A stretch of DNA of 64,000 nucleotides, from positions 16,184,501-16,248,500 of the forward strand of contig OY987268.1 of the NCBI GenBank assembly GCA_963920665.1, in the 5' to 3' direction. This DNA comes from Straminergon stramineum (lineage: Eukaryota > Streptophyta > Bryopsida > Hypnales > Calliergonaceae). This document shows positions 1 to 12,443 of this stretch, in pieces; position 1 is the stretch's first letter, and the number at the start of each line of letters is the position of its first letter. A program made the translations under genes and the position numbers. A model generated the notes under the pieces. The model was given only the letters and a program-made list of their open reading frames with translations, did no database searches and was not told the DNA's origin.

Positions 1-2601
1 TCGCCCCCAATGCAAGAAATTCTGGAACTGGTATGGCCCTTGATCAAGAGGAAGGGTCCATCGGTTGTATTCGTGGCCGGGGGGCATATCTTCCAAGATA
101 CCAAGCATTTCATAGAATCGAGGGCTTAGAGGAGAACGACACTTGGCACAAACCGAGCGAATGAGTGATGCTTTCACGATGCATGTCACGTGAAAAGTGT
201 GGCGACATTGGCCCATGGTTAGGGCTCCTTCAAGGCCAAAAGGACCTTGGCAAAGGCTACAATGACTCTTCAAGATTCTTGGGGCTGGATCACAAGCATG
301 CACTACTGTCTTCTCTTTCTCCTTGATGTGCGCTGAAAGCATGTTGTAAGGGACCCACCCTTCCTCTACTTCCAAGGCCCAATCGATGTGTGCAACATTG
401 TCCTTCTTTGCGTGGTTCAACCGCTCAAACATATCATCCATGTCCCCCCAACATGTAATTTCCGTAGAACCCCTTGGATGTTCATCAAACACTTTCTTGA
501 ACCGAAGCAAAGAGGTCTCCATGGCATTGCATTCTTCATCCGACTTCATTGCCAATTTCATAAGCCCTTTCATTGCTCGAGATACTACATAGGGTTTGTC
601 TTGGAGTTTCTGTACCCATGCCAACCATCGAGACTCTAATCTGCTCTTCGGCATGCATTCCTCCATACCCATGATTCTTTGAAATCGGTCCAACTCCACC
701 TCAACAAGGATTTTCTCTTGAATTGCTTCATCTAATTTCAACTGTAGCTCCTCCACCTCACTACCTTTCGTTTGTGTCGAAGCATCCTGCAATGTACGGG
801 AAATATTAGGAATGATGGTCCGTACTGCTTCTTCACATTTCTTGTCATTCCCAACCTCATCCAAATTCAAGATGATGGACATCTCCACCGCTTTTGCCTT
901 CTCAAAAGGAAGAGAGAGTTGATCGCTCTCTTGACTTTCTTGCACAAATGGAATGATCACGGAGTCCATGGTAGGCCTACCCCTCTTCAACTCTTGTACT
1001 TCGAGCTCCAATTCTTCGATGCGCTTTCATTGAACCACCTTGTTACAACGTTCCTGCTCCATGTTTTTCTACGACAGCTGCAGCTTCATTTCCAAGTCCT
1101 CACACTTCATCTTCAGCCAATGAATGTCTTCCTCTAAGGCCATCAAACTTTTTAAGTTCATCACGCCACCTTCAAGAATTGGTGCCACTTTCTCAGTGAA
1201 ATTGCAAAAAGCCAAGGCACCAGTCAACAATTCAGGTGCCATTTTGGAAAATTCCTCTACCACGTCCCTAACCCAAGGAGTAATTTCAGCTACCATTTGA
1301 ACTGAAGTTCTCAATCTGTATGCGGTTTGCGAAATAGTACCCCATCCCCCTTTTCCTGTGGGCTCACTAGAACTGCCTACCTCATTTTCGGGATTAGAAT
1401 GAAGATGTTGTTCTGCTAGTACTCGCCAATGATTACAACATTCTAACAGCTTTTCCAATTGATTGGCGGTGGGTATGGAACAAAGAATCTCCAATTGAGC
1501 CGAGCTTAAAGTTGCCAAATGTGGATGCCCTCCAGTTCTTGCGCTTAATATTTGTCTTGGGCTCAACCTTCAACTTGGGCTTACGTTTTGGTGCAGACTC
1601 AACATTCGAATTGGGCTCAATGTTTGGCTTCGCCTTGGCGTTGTTGGTAGCTGAGAAATCGGAGTTGCATATTCCACCAAGCTCTCAAGAGCTTTACTAT
1701 CTATATAACCCTGAATTCTAGCATTGGTCCTTGCAAGTTGTTCCTCATTGACCTCTCCATCTCGCGAAAAAAGTGACCCACGTTCTTCTACCATTGTTTC
1801 CTTGTTTGTAGCCAAGTCTACACCGCCCAAGGTTGTTTCATTCGTTGTAGTTTCCTTGCTTGGAGCCATGCTTTGTTCACCCAATGTTATCACATTCGGT
1901 GTGGATATGAAGCATGTTGGAGGAGTTCCAAAAACCTCTCCGCCGACACCTCCCGAGGAGACATTGCTCACTTCCGTGCAAGGTTGTGCCACTTCTGCAG
2001 ACCTTAATTGTAGTGCATCACCTAAAACCTCGGAGACCTTTGTTGTACGCGTTGTAGTATTTTTTAATACTTTTGGGGTCTTCGTTGGTTCACTTGGTTT
2101 TGCCTGAGAATCGTACAGATCGGGAATGTCTTTTTGATTGGGTTGCAGTAAAAGTAGAGAATCCACCTTAGATGGATAAGTGCTCCAATCTACCTTGCGG
2201 TTTAAAATGAGTTCTGCATACACCATGCACGCCACGCTATAATTTATGCATCCCTTACTCCTTGGCTTGTCCCCAAATAGCGTCCGCCACACCTCCTCCG
2301 ATCGATGCACAAAATGTTTATTGTTGCAATTACGTGGCTTACAACAAAAACCATGTGTATGCACCACGTGGCAATCCCGAGGCCACAACTTGTCAATGTG
2401 GTACATTTTAACATACTTCTTGCATGTTTTGAAGGTCCAATATTCCCCTTCCTCCTCCTCCCAACCGCTCTCCGCTTTGATGTTCGGGTCATCTAAAATC
2501 TCATAGTGAAGCCCATGAGGGGCCCCCTTCGCTTTAGTCCCTCTTTTTTTTTCACCTCCTGAAGTCCTCCCGTTGTTGGTAGGAACACCTTGATCCGCCA
2601 T
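1..2601 (-). pseudogene. Long reading frame with coiled coils and C-terminal RING finger, 3 internal stops, cut by window edge
   Basis: One frame reads from the ATG at 2601 to position 1 and is still open there, about 865 codons. It is broken only by TGA at 1570-1572, TAG at 1069-1071 and TGA at 1027-1029. The N-terminal part has a Cys/His-rich patch (HTHGFCCKPRNCNNKHFVH) and the phrase LNRKVDW, which recurs as GDRKVDW in the next frame upstream. A Ser/Thr-rich linker and Glu/Lys-rich coiled-coil segments follow. Near the end (about 165-265) are CSLC, CRHTFHVTC and CAKC with RING-finger spacing (C-x2-C ... C-x-H-x2-H-x2-C ... C-x2-C). RING fingers usually mark ubiquitin ligases, but substrate and role here are unknown. 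I do not recognise the family; a transposon-linked gag-like or mobile-domain gene is possible. All three stops are one C-to-T change from CGA or CAG. Confidence 0.55.
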
Positions 2602-2635
2602 GATATATGATTAGAATTTTTGAGCCCTTCGAAAA

Positions 2636-2835
2636 NNNNNNNNNNNNNNNNNNNNNNNNNNNNNNNNNNNNNNNNNNNNNNNNNNNNNNNNNNNNNNNNN
2701 NNNNNNNNNNNNNNNNNNNNNNNNNNNNNNNNNNNNNNNNNNNNNNNNNNNNNNNNNNNNNNNNNNNNNNNNNNNNNNNNNNNNNNNNNNNNNNNNNNNN
2801 NNNNNNNNNNNNNNNNNNNNNNNNNNNNNNNNNNN
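2636..2835. other. Assembly gap (200 N)
   Basis: Exactly 200 unknown bases separate the two minus-strand reading frames. The round number suggests a placeholder rather than a measured length. The true order and distance of the flanking sequences are therefore uncertain, and the 3' end of the upstream frame lies in the gap. Confidence 0.97.
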
Positions 2836-4146
2836 GTCAAACAACTTGGCCTTGGTGAGGGCCGTTCCGGTTTCCCCGAACGTGGCCTTCACTTGCTCCA
2901 TCATCTGCCGAGCATCCTCTACAATAGACTTGGTGGCTGTGAAGTTCTCCTTGTGTACCAGGATCTCCATCTTCATCCAATCCACCTCCTCTTGTAACCG
3001 GCGGATCTCTGCTTCTTACTTCCGGGACTCGACCGGATCAGAAATACAGCCCGCCACCTTTTCCGGTAGCTCCCGGTCGGGTGCTACTCCCACCATCCTC
3101 CCGATTGCTACCAGCATCTTCCTTTTCATCTCGCAATCTGCTCATATGTCGCATAAGGTTTTTACGAGTGATTGGAATAGATCCTCGGGATCCGATTCTT
3201 TTGACACCGTCTTCTCGACCTCCGGCTTCTCCTTTGGGGCCGGGGTGTCGCGAGCGGGCGGCGTCCCCCTTTTGTTGGGAGAGGTCGTCTTCTGCCGTTT
3301 GATGGGTGGCATTGGCACCTCCTCTTCCTCTGACTCACTGTTCTCCTCGGGATCGGAACCGGATTCCATCTCCTCATCCGTTTCCGATTCTCCATATTTC
3401 AGGAGAGTTTCTTGAGCCTTCCACCTCTTCTCCTCCGGTGCGCTTAGGAGATGTTGGGAATGATAGAGGTGCATGAGATAGAGGCACACCGGAGTGGCCT
3501 TACTCTTCCCCACTCTTCCTACGAGTTGGGTGACCAGCTTGGAAATGATCCGAGCCCAGTCAACTTTCCGGTCTCCTCTCAGAGAGCCGAAAATAGTGTT
3601 GGCGAGGGAGATAGTCACCCTCGTTGGTTTTTCCGGATGAAGGACCGGAATTAAGAACTTCAGCAGCCGGCGCTGCCACTCATCAATGCAGTCGTCCACT
3701 GCGTATCCGTCTTTCGGGTTGACCGCTCCCCCGAACTTCCCACGGCAGAACTCATCCTTCCGGCTTGCCATTCCTAGCCCTTCTACGCGGAAACTATAGG
3801 CTGTTCTCCACATGTCTTCCGTCCACAGATGTGGAATAGCTCTCAGAGTGTTGTCAAACTCATTGGACAGCTTGCCCAAGAGTTCTCTGACTATGGACTC
3901 TTCTTTGAAGCCCCAGGGTTTATCTACAAACCCTAGGCAACTCATGGAGGTTAAATCTTCCATGAGTTGGGACTTGGCGGGTTTGGTGGAGGGAACAACC
4001 GGAACTACCTTCTGGAGCTTCACCTCCGCTAGTGGTATACTCGAACTGGCCTGTCTGCCTCTACTCCTCCTAAGCTGCGGCATGGACACGGATTGGTGTG
4101 CTCGGGACCCTTTCCGATACTCCCTTGCTATCTCTCCTAGCCGCAC
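2836..4146 (-). pseudogene. Unrecognised transposon-type frame (RKVDW family), 3' end in gap
   Basis: The minus-strand frame has no clear ATG: 4146 is a GTG, and the frame is preceded by a TGA that may itself be a decayed CGA. It reads to the gap with stops at 3142-3144 (TGA) and 3016-3018 (TAA). Features are a basic N-terminus, a Trp-rich middle (WTEDMWRTAYSF, WQRRLLKFLIPVL), the segment GDRKVDWARIISKLVTQL, then a Glu/Ser/Pro-rich linker and a coiled coil entering the gap. The layout resembles the gag-like or 'putative plant transposon protein' frames found in plant repeats, but I cannot assign a family. It shares the RKVDW phrase and the coiled-coil tail with the 1-2601 frame, so the two may be paralogues or successive genes of one element. 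Confidence 0.5.
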
Positions 4147-4343
4147 GCCTCGTTCTCACTTTCGCTCCCTGATCTCAACTGGTAATTAAAGCTCGAACGC
4201 TCAAAGACCACAAGTCTCGCAACGGACACTAGCACAAAAGACTATCACGGGAAACTAATCGACAGGCACAGAGGCAAACATAGAGCACAGACAGCACTGA
4301 GCAAACGAAAATGAGAAAGAGTTTGATCTAGGTAGCTCTAGTT

Positions 4344-4351
4344 CTTTTATA
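4344..4351 (-). promoter_or_regulatory. TATA box upstream of the minus-strand frame
   Basis: On the minus strand the sequence reads GGCTATAAAAGAACTAGAGC, a consensus TATA box. It lies about 200 bp upstream of the frame that begins near 4146, followed by a C/T-rich leader. It could be the gene promoter, or the promoter within an LTR; I found no matching second LTR in the window. Confidence 0.55.
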
Positions 4352-4359
4352 GCCGTTTG

Positions 4360-5099
4360 GACTCCCTGCCACCTCATCCTGACTCATTCTGGATCCGGTT
4401 CGTCTAAGGTATCCGGTCCATCCTCGTCCGGTCAGAGATCCGCTCCTATCTATTCACTCCCTGGATCCTAGATTGAGTAGATCTTTCCACTATCTCATTT
4501 TCCGCTTCTTATTCAGATCTAGATGGTTCCTTAGCTAATTCCAGATACCTATATGTATTTTGTGGTTAGCTTGACTAGGTAAACCAAAAAAATCGAAAAT
4601 TGCACGTTGTGATACTATGTACATTGAATAGCTACTGACATGCAGTGCAATCGACAAGTACTAAATTACTATCAATAGCCGTCATCCACATTCAAAAAGT
4701 ACTAAACCTCCAACCATTTAATCTTTTTTTACACTAATCGTCATCTACTACAAATTCTGACCATGCCAACCCTTTCCTAAGCCGCCTTTAACACCCTTTA
4801 GAGCACCCTTTTGGGGAAGATTCATAAATGCATGGTGGCCGCCCCTTGGATGTCATTGGAGTTCATGGAATGTGTCAGATTTTCATATGGATTTGCTGGC
4901 CTTGAACTATGATTGTTTATGGCGCAACAAGCTAGCTTTGATGTAACACTTTGTCACTGCAAATACAAGCGTCTATCATCACTGAACTTTCATTGTGACA
5001 TTGTATGCTTCTAGACCATTCCTTTGAACTTTACAAATAGAAACCATTTCTACAAGGTAGAGCCATTGCATACTTTCAGTTCTAAGCGCTTGCCGGATT
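4360..5099. other. No gene supported
   Basis: AT-rich DNA. A plus-strand frame near 4840-4930 is open for a few dozen codons and could be more of the decayed exon that follows at about 5100, but I cannot align it convincingly. Confidence 0.4.
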
Positions 5100-5440
5100 T
5101 TAGAGTGTTAGATTCCATGTAGTCATCTTTTTCATGTTTGTAGAGAACTTGGGCACATCCATTCCTAGTACGTTGTTGAGAAGGAGGAAAAATAGGTGTC
5201 GGTCTTTGTATTTCTCATCTCGTAAGGAACTGCGGAGATCTAGAATGACTTGAGGGAAGAAAGTCATGTCGAAAACAAGTCAGTCTATACTGGGCAACCT
5301 TCGCAAAGCTCTTCGCTTTACCACTGGAGATGGGAGTGGGGAAGACACTACTGGAGCGAAGGACTTGGAGGTATTGCAAGAGATGTTGGAGGATACAACA
5401 GGAGGAAAAGATGAAGGACCATAGGAGGTCGCTGCTTTTG
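5100..5440 (+). pseudogene. Orphan 5' exon, paralogue of the exon at 14818-14303
   Basis: This plus-strand stretch matches the first identified exon of the ParB/methyltransferase-like gene in element A. RSLYFSSRKELRRSRM followed by SKTSQSILGNLRKALRF here corresponds to HSFYFSSSKALKKSRM and SKVSQSTPGELRKSLRF there. Just upstream, HPFLV matches HPMLV. A GTAAGA donor at about 5441 falls where element A has its GTGAGT donor. In-frame stops and at least one frameshift break it. The later exons do not follow directly; the next homologous plus-strand exons are at 37816. It is either the separated 5' end of element B or an independent fragment. Confidence 0.6.
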
Positions 5441-6451
5441 TAAGAACCTAGCAAAATCAATCCTCCTCTTTAGTTTGTTCACAATCATTGCATTTCATGG
5501 AAATTCGATAGCAAAGAACAAATGTGTTTCAGAACCCTTCAACTCTTCATGTCATTTTCTACTCCATTGTTCATGTAAAATTTGTTCTCCATATTTAAAT
5601 GACTATAGGCCTCTTGTAGTTCATGCGTGCATTAATTAAAGAATCTTTACATGAGTAATTTGTGGAAGTCACCTTCAAAAAATTTGAGCTTTTCCTATTG
5701 CACTTATCCTATTTCATGTATGCCATCATTCCATAGTGAATATGCCATTGTGGAAAGTAGGTCTTTAAAGAAACACAAATTTTGGACAATGACAGCGTAA
5801 ATTTAGCCTTGCCTCTCTTTCTATAGCCAACAAATGTACAATTTTGTATATCTTTTTGGTATTTGAGGAACATAAAAGAAAGAAGTTTTCTACTTTGAAT
5901 GGATTCAAATCAAATCATCTAAGAATAGAGAAGATAAGGATTTCAAAGGCAGGGACTAAGAAAAATGCTTCGTCCTTCAATTTCATTAGATTTGTGGAGA
6001 ATAAAAACATATGAACACACCCTTACAAGAGCCTTCTTTGGCAAGTACACAATTTGATTGTGGTTGTATTCATTTCTAATTCTTGCATTTTCTATGTATA
6101 CTTCTACTTAGATTCAGAAACACTCATTGTATGCTAATGAGCCTAATTTAGAGAAAGGCATATTTGGTCCCTAAGTCCTCCAGAAAATGAAGGATGTATT
6201 TGTTACAGAAGACCACAAACTGTAAGTCATTCTTAGAAAATGTAATCTTGAAAATAAAGAATATTATGAATCCTAAAATAAAATAAAGGACAATTTTACT
6301 ATCTGGTATAGAAAAAATTGAAAATAAAAGAAAGTATTCAAGGGAATTGAGAATCCCATAGGTGTTCATTAATCAATTTTCAATTATTGACTTTCATGAA
6401 GGATTACTTTAGAGCTCCTTATGCACGCCATTCTTAAACCTTTTAAGACCC
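5441..6451. other. AT-rich DNA without a gene
   Basis: No open frame with coding character. On the nested-element model this would be the start of element B's first long intron, up to the target site of element A at 6452. Confidence 0.5.
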
Positions 6452-6461
6452 CCTTGAAGAT
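6452..6461 (+). repeat. Left target-site duplication of element A (CCTTGAAGAT)
   Basis: The 10-bp word CCTTGAAGAT sits directly outside the left terminal repeat and occurs again at 20526-20535 directly outside the right one. Mutator-like elements typically make 8-11 bp duplications. Confidence 0.85.
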
Positions 6462-6529
6462 CAGGGTTGCTAGCATGTGAGCAGGAAGTTTTTTTGCAAG
6501 GTAAAATGACTTAGGGACCTATGACCGTG
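6462..6529 (-). repeat. Left terminal/subterminal repeat of element A
   Basis: Begins CAGGGTT then GCTAGCATGTGAGC and contains ACCTATGACCGTG at 6517-6529. The reverse complement of both blocks occurs at the right end (20341-20525) and, diverged, at 44805-44911. The spacing between the blocks differs among the three ends (about 67, 184 and 98 bp). Confidence 0.8.
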
Positions 6530-9500
6530 GACATAAGAAAGTAAAAAGTGCATAGAATGTAGAGTTTATTTTTCAAAGTTTGAAGCTCTTACACTTTTTT
6601 TTAATTCTAGGTTTTTTCTATAACAAAATGTATTCAAAATAGATGAAATTCATACAATAAAAAATAAAAATGAGAATAATGCACGTCCAAAATATAGCCA
6701 TAAAACACACAAATCCAATGACAATACCAATCAAGAAACAATAGCATGACACATGAGATATGTCAATCTCATGAGTCTAAGAGGCTGTGGACTCGGTCAA
6801 GGAATCTAATGTATTGGACAAGCCCGAAGACTCTCTACCCTCAAATGCAGATCCATCTATGAACTGTAAGACATTTAGAGCATAAGTGTCTTTACAGCGT
6901 TTTGGTTTGGAGCAACCAAAATCCGCAAAGGCTGTTGCCATCTGTTGTGCATAAAGAGGAAGGGCATAAGTCTTCTCCGGACTGAATAGAAGACTTTGTT
7001 TCTTCATGCTAGCATCTACTAACATCAATCTTGAATGACTGCAAACAAAAAGGTCACCATGTTAGAGTTTTGTTAGGTGGACGTCACCATACAAAGAAAA
7101 AAATTAAAAGAGTGCCAACTTACTTACTAAATTTTCCCTTTTGAGTGAATTTTCGAGGCACTATAGGCATTTCATCCAGATCCTAAGAAACTGCACTTGG
7201 TGGCAGGGGAGGTGTCACCACCTTTGCCATGGTGGACTTCCGGCCTTCCGCATGGGTTTCAAGATGGCATCGAAAATGTCCTTGTGCTCCTCCAAGGCCA
7301 CAATGTGGTGGCCCATTCCATGACAAGCAATATTGGATGCACCTGGAGGCAAGGAAATTCAAGTACATTAGTTGAGAAATGAAAGCGGTAGAATGATTAC
7401 ACCCAAACCTAGAGATGGTAGAGTGAATGAATTGAATCCTGACCTGTGGATGCAGTGCAGTCAAAAATCACATCTACTTCAATGCTCGTAGCTTCAAGGA
7501 AGATTTGAAAGAACCTTGGATCTTTCTCGCGAGCCCCACGCCAAGGCTTTCCATCATTCATGGCCATGTCATCCGGGTGGGTGTAGTTCATGACCATGTC
7601 GTCTCGTGCAATGTCAACACCAGCCTTGACCATTGTGGTCATGCATTTGAAAGAGAAATTGGATTTCCCTTTTGCGCCTAAGTCCTTCACTACAAGGGTG
7701 ATTCCAAACTTTTGCATCTATAGAAGCATCCAAGACAAGTGTAGAATTATGAGAAATGAGAAGAATGTAATGCACTTTGAAGTTCTTTTAGAAGTTTGAG
7801 GAAGCGAATGAAATTTACCGTCTTCGTTTTGTCTATAGCTGAGGTCAAGTGCATGCGGTTCATCCCCATCCACTCCTTCTTTAGCATATCATATGTTTCA
7901 CACAATCCTGCAATATCCGACTTTGCTTTGGCACTCCACGAATGAAATACAATGACGCAGCCGTGCTCTTGGAGATGATTGGAAGCAAAGCTAAATGCCG
8001 ATTGCAGAGCCTCATCTCCCACGTCCTCATTCCATTCCGGCACCTTATCTGGTGGGGAAGACAGCCCTAGCACGGGCAAGTTCTCTGGACAGTCGAAGAA
8101 CATGACGTCCACCCCCGGCCTAGCTTTAGGGACACCATGGAACATGGATGGTTTCCCCGCTGACACTTGCCAACAAATCGTGCATCCAATTATGATGATA
8201 AATAAACTCAAACTGTAATAATGTGAATGAGAACTCAGATCCACATGTTCAAATTCAAATGAAAACTGCACACCTTGTTGAAGAAGTCCAAGACTTCTCT
8301 GTAGCATGTCTTTCTCTTGGACTCCATGTCATCGACGAGGTCATCAATAGAGATGTTGAGAATGAGATTCTCAGACTTCGAGAGCTCGTCTTCAGTGAGG
8401 ACAATCGCTTTGGTCACATGAGTGATGACCTCTTCCGTGAGTTGAGAGAGAGTGACCTTCCTCTTCACTCCACTCTGCGATCCGACTTGCATCTCTAAGC
8501 CTTGATCCACCGTTGATGAATCTGGAACTTGGCCTCCAGCCTCAGCCTTCTTCTTGCCTTTTGTCTTGGCCTTCTCTTCCTTGTCCTTGTCCTTCTCCTT
8601 CTCCGCTAGCTTGGCAAGTCTCTCCGCTTCCTTCTTCTCCTTGGTAGTGAGAAGGACTTGGAACCGGGCCTCTTTTTTTCAATCATTGGCTTCCCTCCTC
8701 ACGATGGCCTTCCTCCTTTGCTTGTCCGTCATTCCCGCAAACTCATCCACATCCAAATCAATGGCACCCTTGCCATCCAAAGATGCCCGTAGCTACACCT
8801 CTGATGGATGAGTGAATGCTGGTGCGCAATCCAAGTACCACGCTCCTCCATTGAGGTGAGCCGTGGTGAATGTGTGCAGCTGGTTTGTTGAGAACATGCA
8901 GTCCCCTGAGCTGCGGTCCAACCATGACGCGAGGAAGGGAGGCAGGTCCTTCCTATCGATGGCACCCTTCGCTTCAAGCTCATACTTGAAGTAGCTGTAG
9001 AGAATAAGAAACAGTCAATAGAGGTATGTAGAGAATGAAGATCAAATGAAGAACGAGGCATACTCTATCATTTGATTGGAAGACCATTTTGAAAATCAAA
9101 GAATACTATAGACTACACAAACATACCGGTAGAGGATCTTCCTAACCACCAAGTTAGACCCCTTGGAATTCAAGAAGGAATCCCCCTTCTTGGAGTAGTT
9201 TCCTCCTTTAAGATAAGGATGGAATCCGTGGCCCTAGATCTTCCTTCTCCATCCTTCAATGTACTCTTGCAATGTCTCCGGCTATAGTGGGACATTCATA
9301 TTGATCTTGATGTTGTCCTATCTGACAACAACTTCGAAGTACTCCACAGCTGCATCCTCGACCTGTACAAATGGACGAGGTTAAGTACTATTTTCACTCG
9401 ATCACGAAGATTAAAGACAAATTACAAATTGACTTATCTCGTGGTCGATAGCCTCTACGAAACACTAGAATTCAACAAATGAATTTGAGTGAGGCACTTA

Positions 9501-11991
9501 CCCCTACAAACCAAACACATTTGTTTAAGAAAGGCCCAAGGTGAGTTTCGGAGACAGGCTTGGCTAGGAACTTCCTCACATCCCGTGATGGAATGGAGGA
9601 GTTCCACCATTGCAAGAATTTGGTCTTGTGTTCTGCTGTGGTATTGCAAGTGGCTACCATTTGCAATTTTTCAAGTGTCATCTCTGGCACCTCATTAGAG
9701 CTCCAATGTCTCTCCACCTACACCAGCCAAAATGAAATGTGTCATAAGCATAGGTGAAGAAAAAGATTTCTGTAAATCATGGGATGATTTACAAAACATT
9801 AGAACTTACCTCTTCAAAAAAGCCCACCCCATGAGCAAGATTGGCCACTATGAGGAATTTGATCATCTTCACGTAGAGCTTCATGTTCTTTTCCTTGGCC
9901 CCTACCTTCATGGCTTGAGCTGCCCCTTCCACTGTCTTTTCCTCCATCGGTGTGGTCTCATGGTATCTTCGGAGCGCTGCATCTGCCACCTGCGCAATCT
10001 CTTGCTGCAAATACACAAGGATCTTGAATCAATAATTCACTCAAAACTGAAACAACAGAAAATAATACAATTGATTCATGTAGAGAATGTTTCTCTTACC
10101 CTGAAGACAAATGAGGTGAAGATCTCCACTGGCATAGAGTACCATGTCTTTCTTGGTAGCAATGCAGCACATTGTTTCCTCTCTAATGGCCTCAACATGT
10201 CGTTGAACCTTTCCATGGGAAGCAGACCATACTTTTGCACCCGATACAATGTGTGTACCAAGTTTGTCTTTACGTGGGAGTCCTCTGTAGATTTGCATAG
10301 TGAGAAGAAAACAATCTCGTGAGTACTTCAATTTTCACGGATGGCATGAGATGGAATTAAACTTCGTATAAATGACCAGTGGGATTAGTGAACGCACTTG
10401 TTGATGTCATGCATGACCTGCATGACAATCTTGATTTTGCCTTCGATGTCCAGAAGAATGCAATCCACTGCATAGTGCCACTCAGGATTTGTGGAATACA
10501 TCCTGGAGATGATGTTCATCCAGGCCAAGCGTCGGTGGTTTCCGTCACAAACAAAGAACTTCAAGTTTTTGAGGAACTTGAGAGCGGGTTGTAAATCCAT
10601 GTACTCCTCGAAAGTAGCATTCTTTTCCTTCCAAAGAGGGTCCCACTCATCCATCTCCTCCGCTGTGAACTCTGACGTCTCGCCCGCCTCATTCTTGGTG
10701 GAAACGTAAAAGACTATTGCCCCATCACATTACCCACACGCAAATTCTTGCTCAAGAAATTGCACATCACACAAAAGTGTTGGCCTCACCATAGGCATGG
10801 CTACAAGGCGGCAAAGTGGAATTGGAAATTGGAACATGTTTTCTGGTTTCATCCTAAGTGAATTGATAGTGGATACGAAGTCCACTTTTTGTAGCTTTCG
10901 GAGGTCATCTTCCAACAAGTCTTTCTCCTCATCATCCACCACATCCATCTCCATTGCATGCCCTTCTTCCTCCCCTCCGATTTCTGGTTGAGTAGTATCA
11001 TCGATCCCCGGAGTTTGAACAACTCTCTCTTCTTGAGTTTCATTCACTGGCGAGACATCCATCTGTCAAGGCAACCACAGAAGAATATGACACAATTGTC
11101 ATGGAACGAATAGAATGATTCAGGGCAAATATGAAAATTGAAACACACAAGAATGTTAATGTTTTACTTCAAAGAAGAACTCAAAAAATACTTGTGTTTA
11201 ATATGATGGTAGTTCTCCCAAAACAAGTCCACTCAAATGTCACCCGCTCCGAACATCATATATGAAAAAGTATATATTTGAATAGAGTCCACTCAACCCT
11301 CTAGAATCTCCACATCGCTCTCTAAGTCCGAGCTCAAGAGAATGATCACCTCTCCAGTCAACCCCACACTATCAGTACAATCACACATTTCAAAGAAAGG
11401 GCTATTAATGGACATGGAGATCTTAAGCTTCGAGCTATACTCGGTCTCTGAACTCTAGGGGGAAAATTCCGGGTGCCTACGCTTTCGAGAGTATCCTGCT
11501 ATGAGGTGGCTAGGCCAATCGGTGTTGCGACTGAGCTTGGTGTCCATGGAAGCACCTACAGGAGGACAAGCCGGGATCTTAGAATCTTGATTCCTTACCA
11601 AGTCCTCTTCATCCTCGTCCTCGGATTCACTCGATACGTCGACATCTACATCAAGAAGAGTCTTTGGCTTAGACTTCTCTCCATCAACTCCAACTCCAAT
11701 TGGCACCATTGACTCCATCAAGGTGGATGGAACACTACTCTGTCCGTCGAATCCCTAGATTCAAAGGCCAAACCAAAAACGATCAATTCCAAGAATTTCA
11801 CAAATTCCAAACAAACTGTCAAGGCGTACACTCAGAAGTACGACAAAAAATACAATAGGACAAAACTACTGAAGCAAACATACTGGATAAATATTTTGGT
11901 CTGATGAAGAGCTGGTCAAGGGACGAACTTGCACATACACAACCGCATTGTGAGCGTGCGGTGACTCTCAAGAAAGGGAACAAAAAACCAG

Positions 11992-12091
11992 GGGTCCCAC
12001 TTTGAGGGGGTCGAGCCGAGCCCTCCCTGAGATCAGTCAGATCTGACTTGACCTTCGGGAGTTTGGGCTTGACCCCCTCAAAGTGGGACCC
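11992..12091. repeat. Foldback element 1 (100 bp)
   Basis: Two perfectly complementary 21-nt arms (11992-12012 and 12071-12091), starting GGGTCCCACTTTGAGG, flank a 58-nt spacer. Within the spacer is the perfect palindrome AGTCAGATCTGACT at 12035-12048. It belongs to the GGGTCC...GGACCC family described in the findings. Confidence 0.9.
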
Positions 12092-12343
12092 TTTTTTTCT
12101 CAAGTGCGAATTGACAGTCACCTCAGTCACCGGGAATCACAGTGGCCTTGGGCGCGCCAGTGCGGCCTCGGAGCCAGACACACAAGCCTGAAGGAATCCA
12201 ACACGAGGACGCCACCACAGTCATAACGCGGGTCCCTGGGTGGCTGGCCACACCCATCGCGAGCCTTGTGCCCGTCACGAGCTAGGGTGAACACCCGCGT
12301 GGTGAGCATGCGGTGACTCTCAAGAAAGGGAACAAAAAACCAG

Positions 12344-12443
12344 GGGTCCCACTTTGAGGGGGTCGAGCCGAGCCCTCCTAGGGATCAGTCGGATCCAACT
12401 TAATCTTCGAGAGTTTGGGCTTGACCCCCTCAAAGTGGGACCC
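12344..12443. repeat. Foldback element 2 (100 bp), tandem copy of foldback 1
   Basis: The same 21-nt complementary arms (12344-12364 and 12423-12443). The centre reads AGTCGGATCCAACT, one mismatch from a palindrome and closer to the family centre CGGATCCG than foldback 1 is. Confidence 0.9.
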
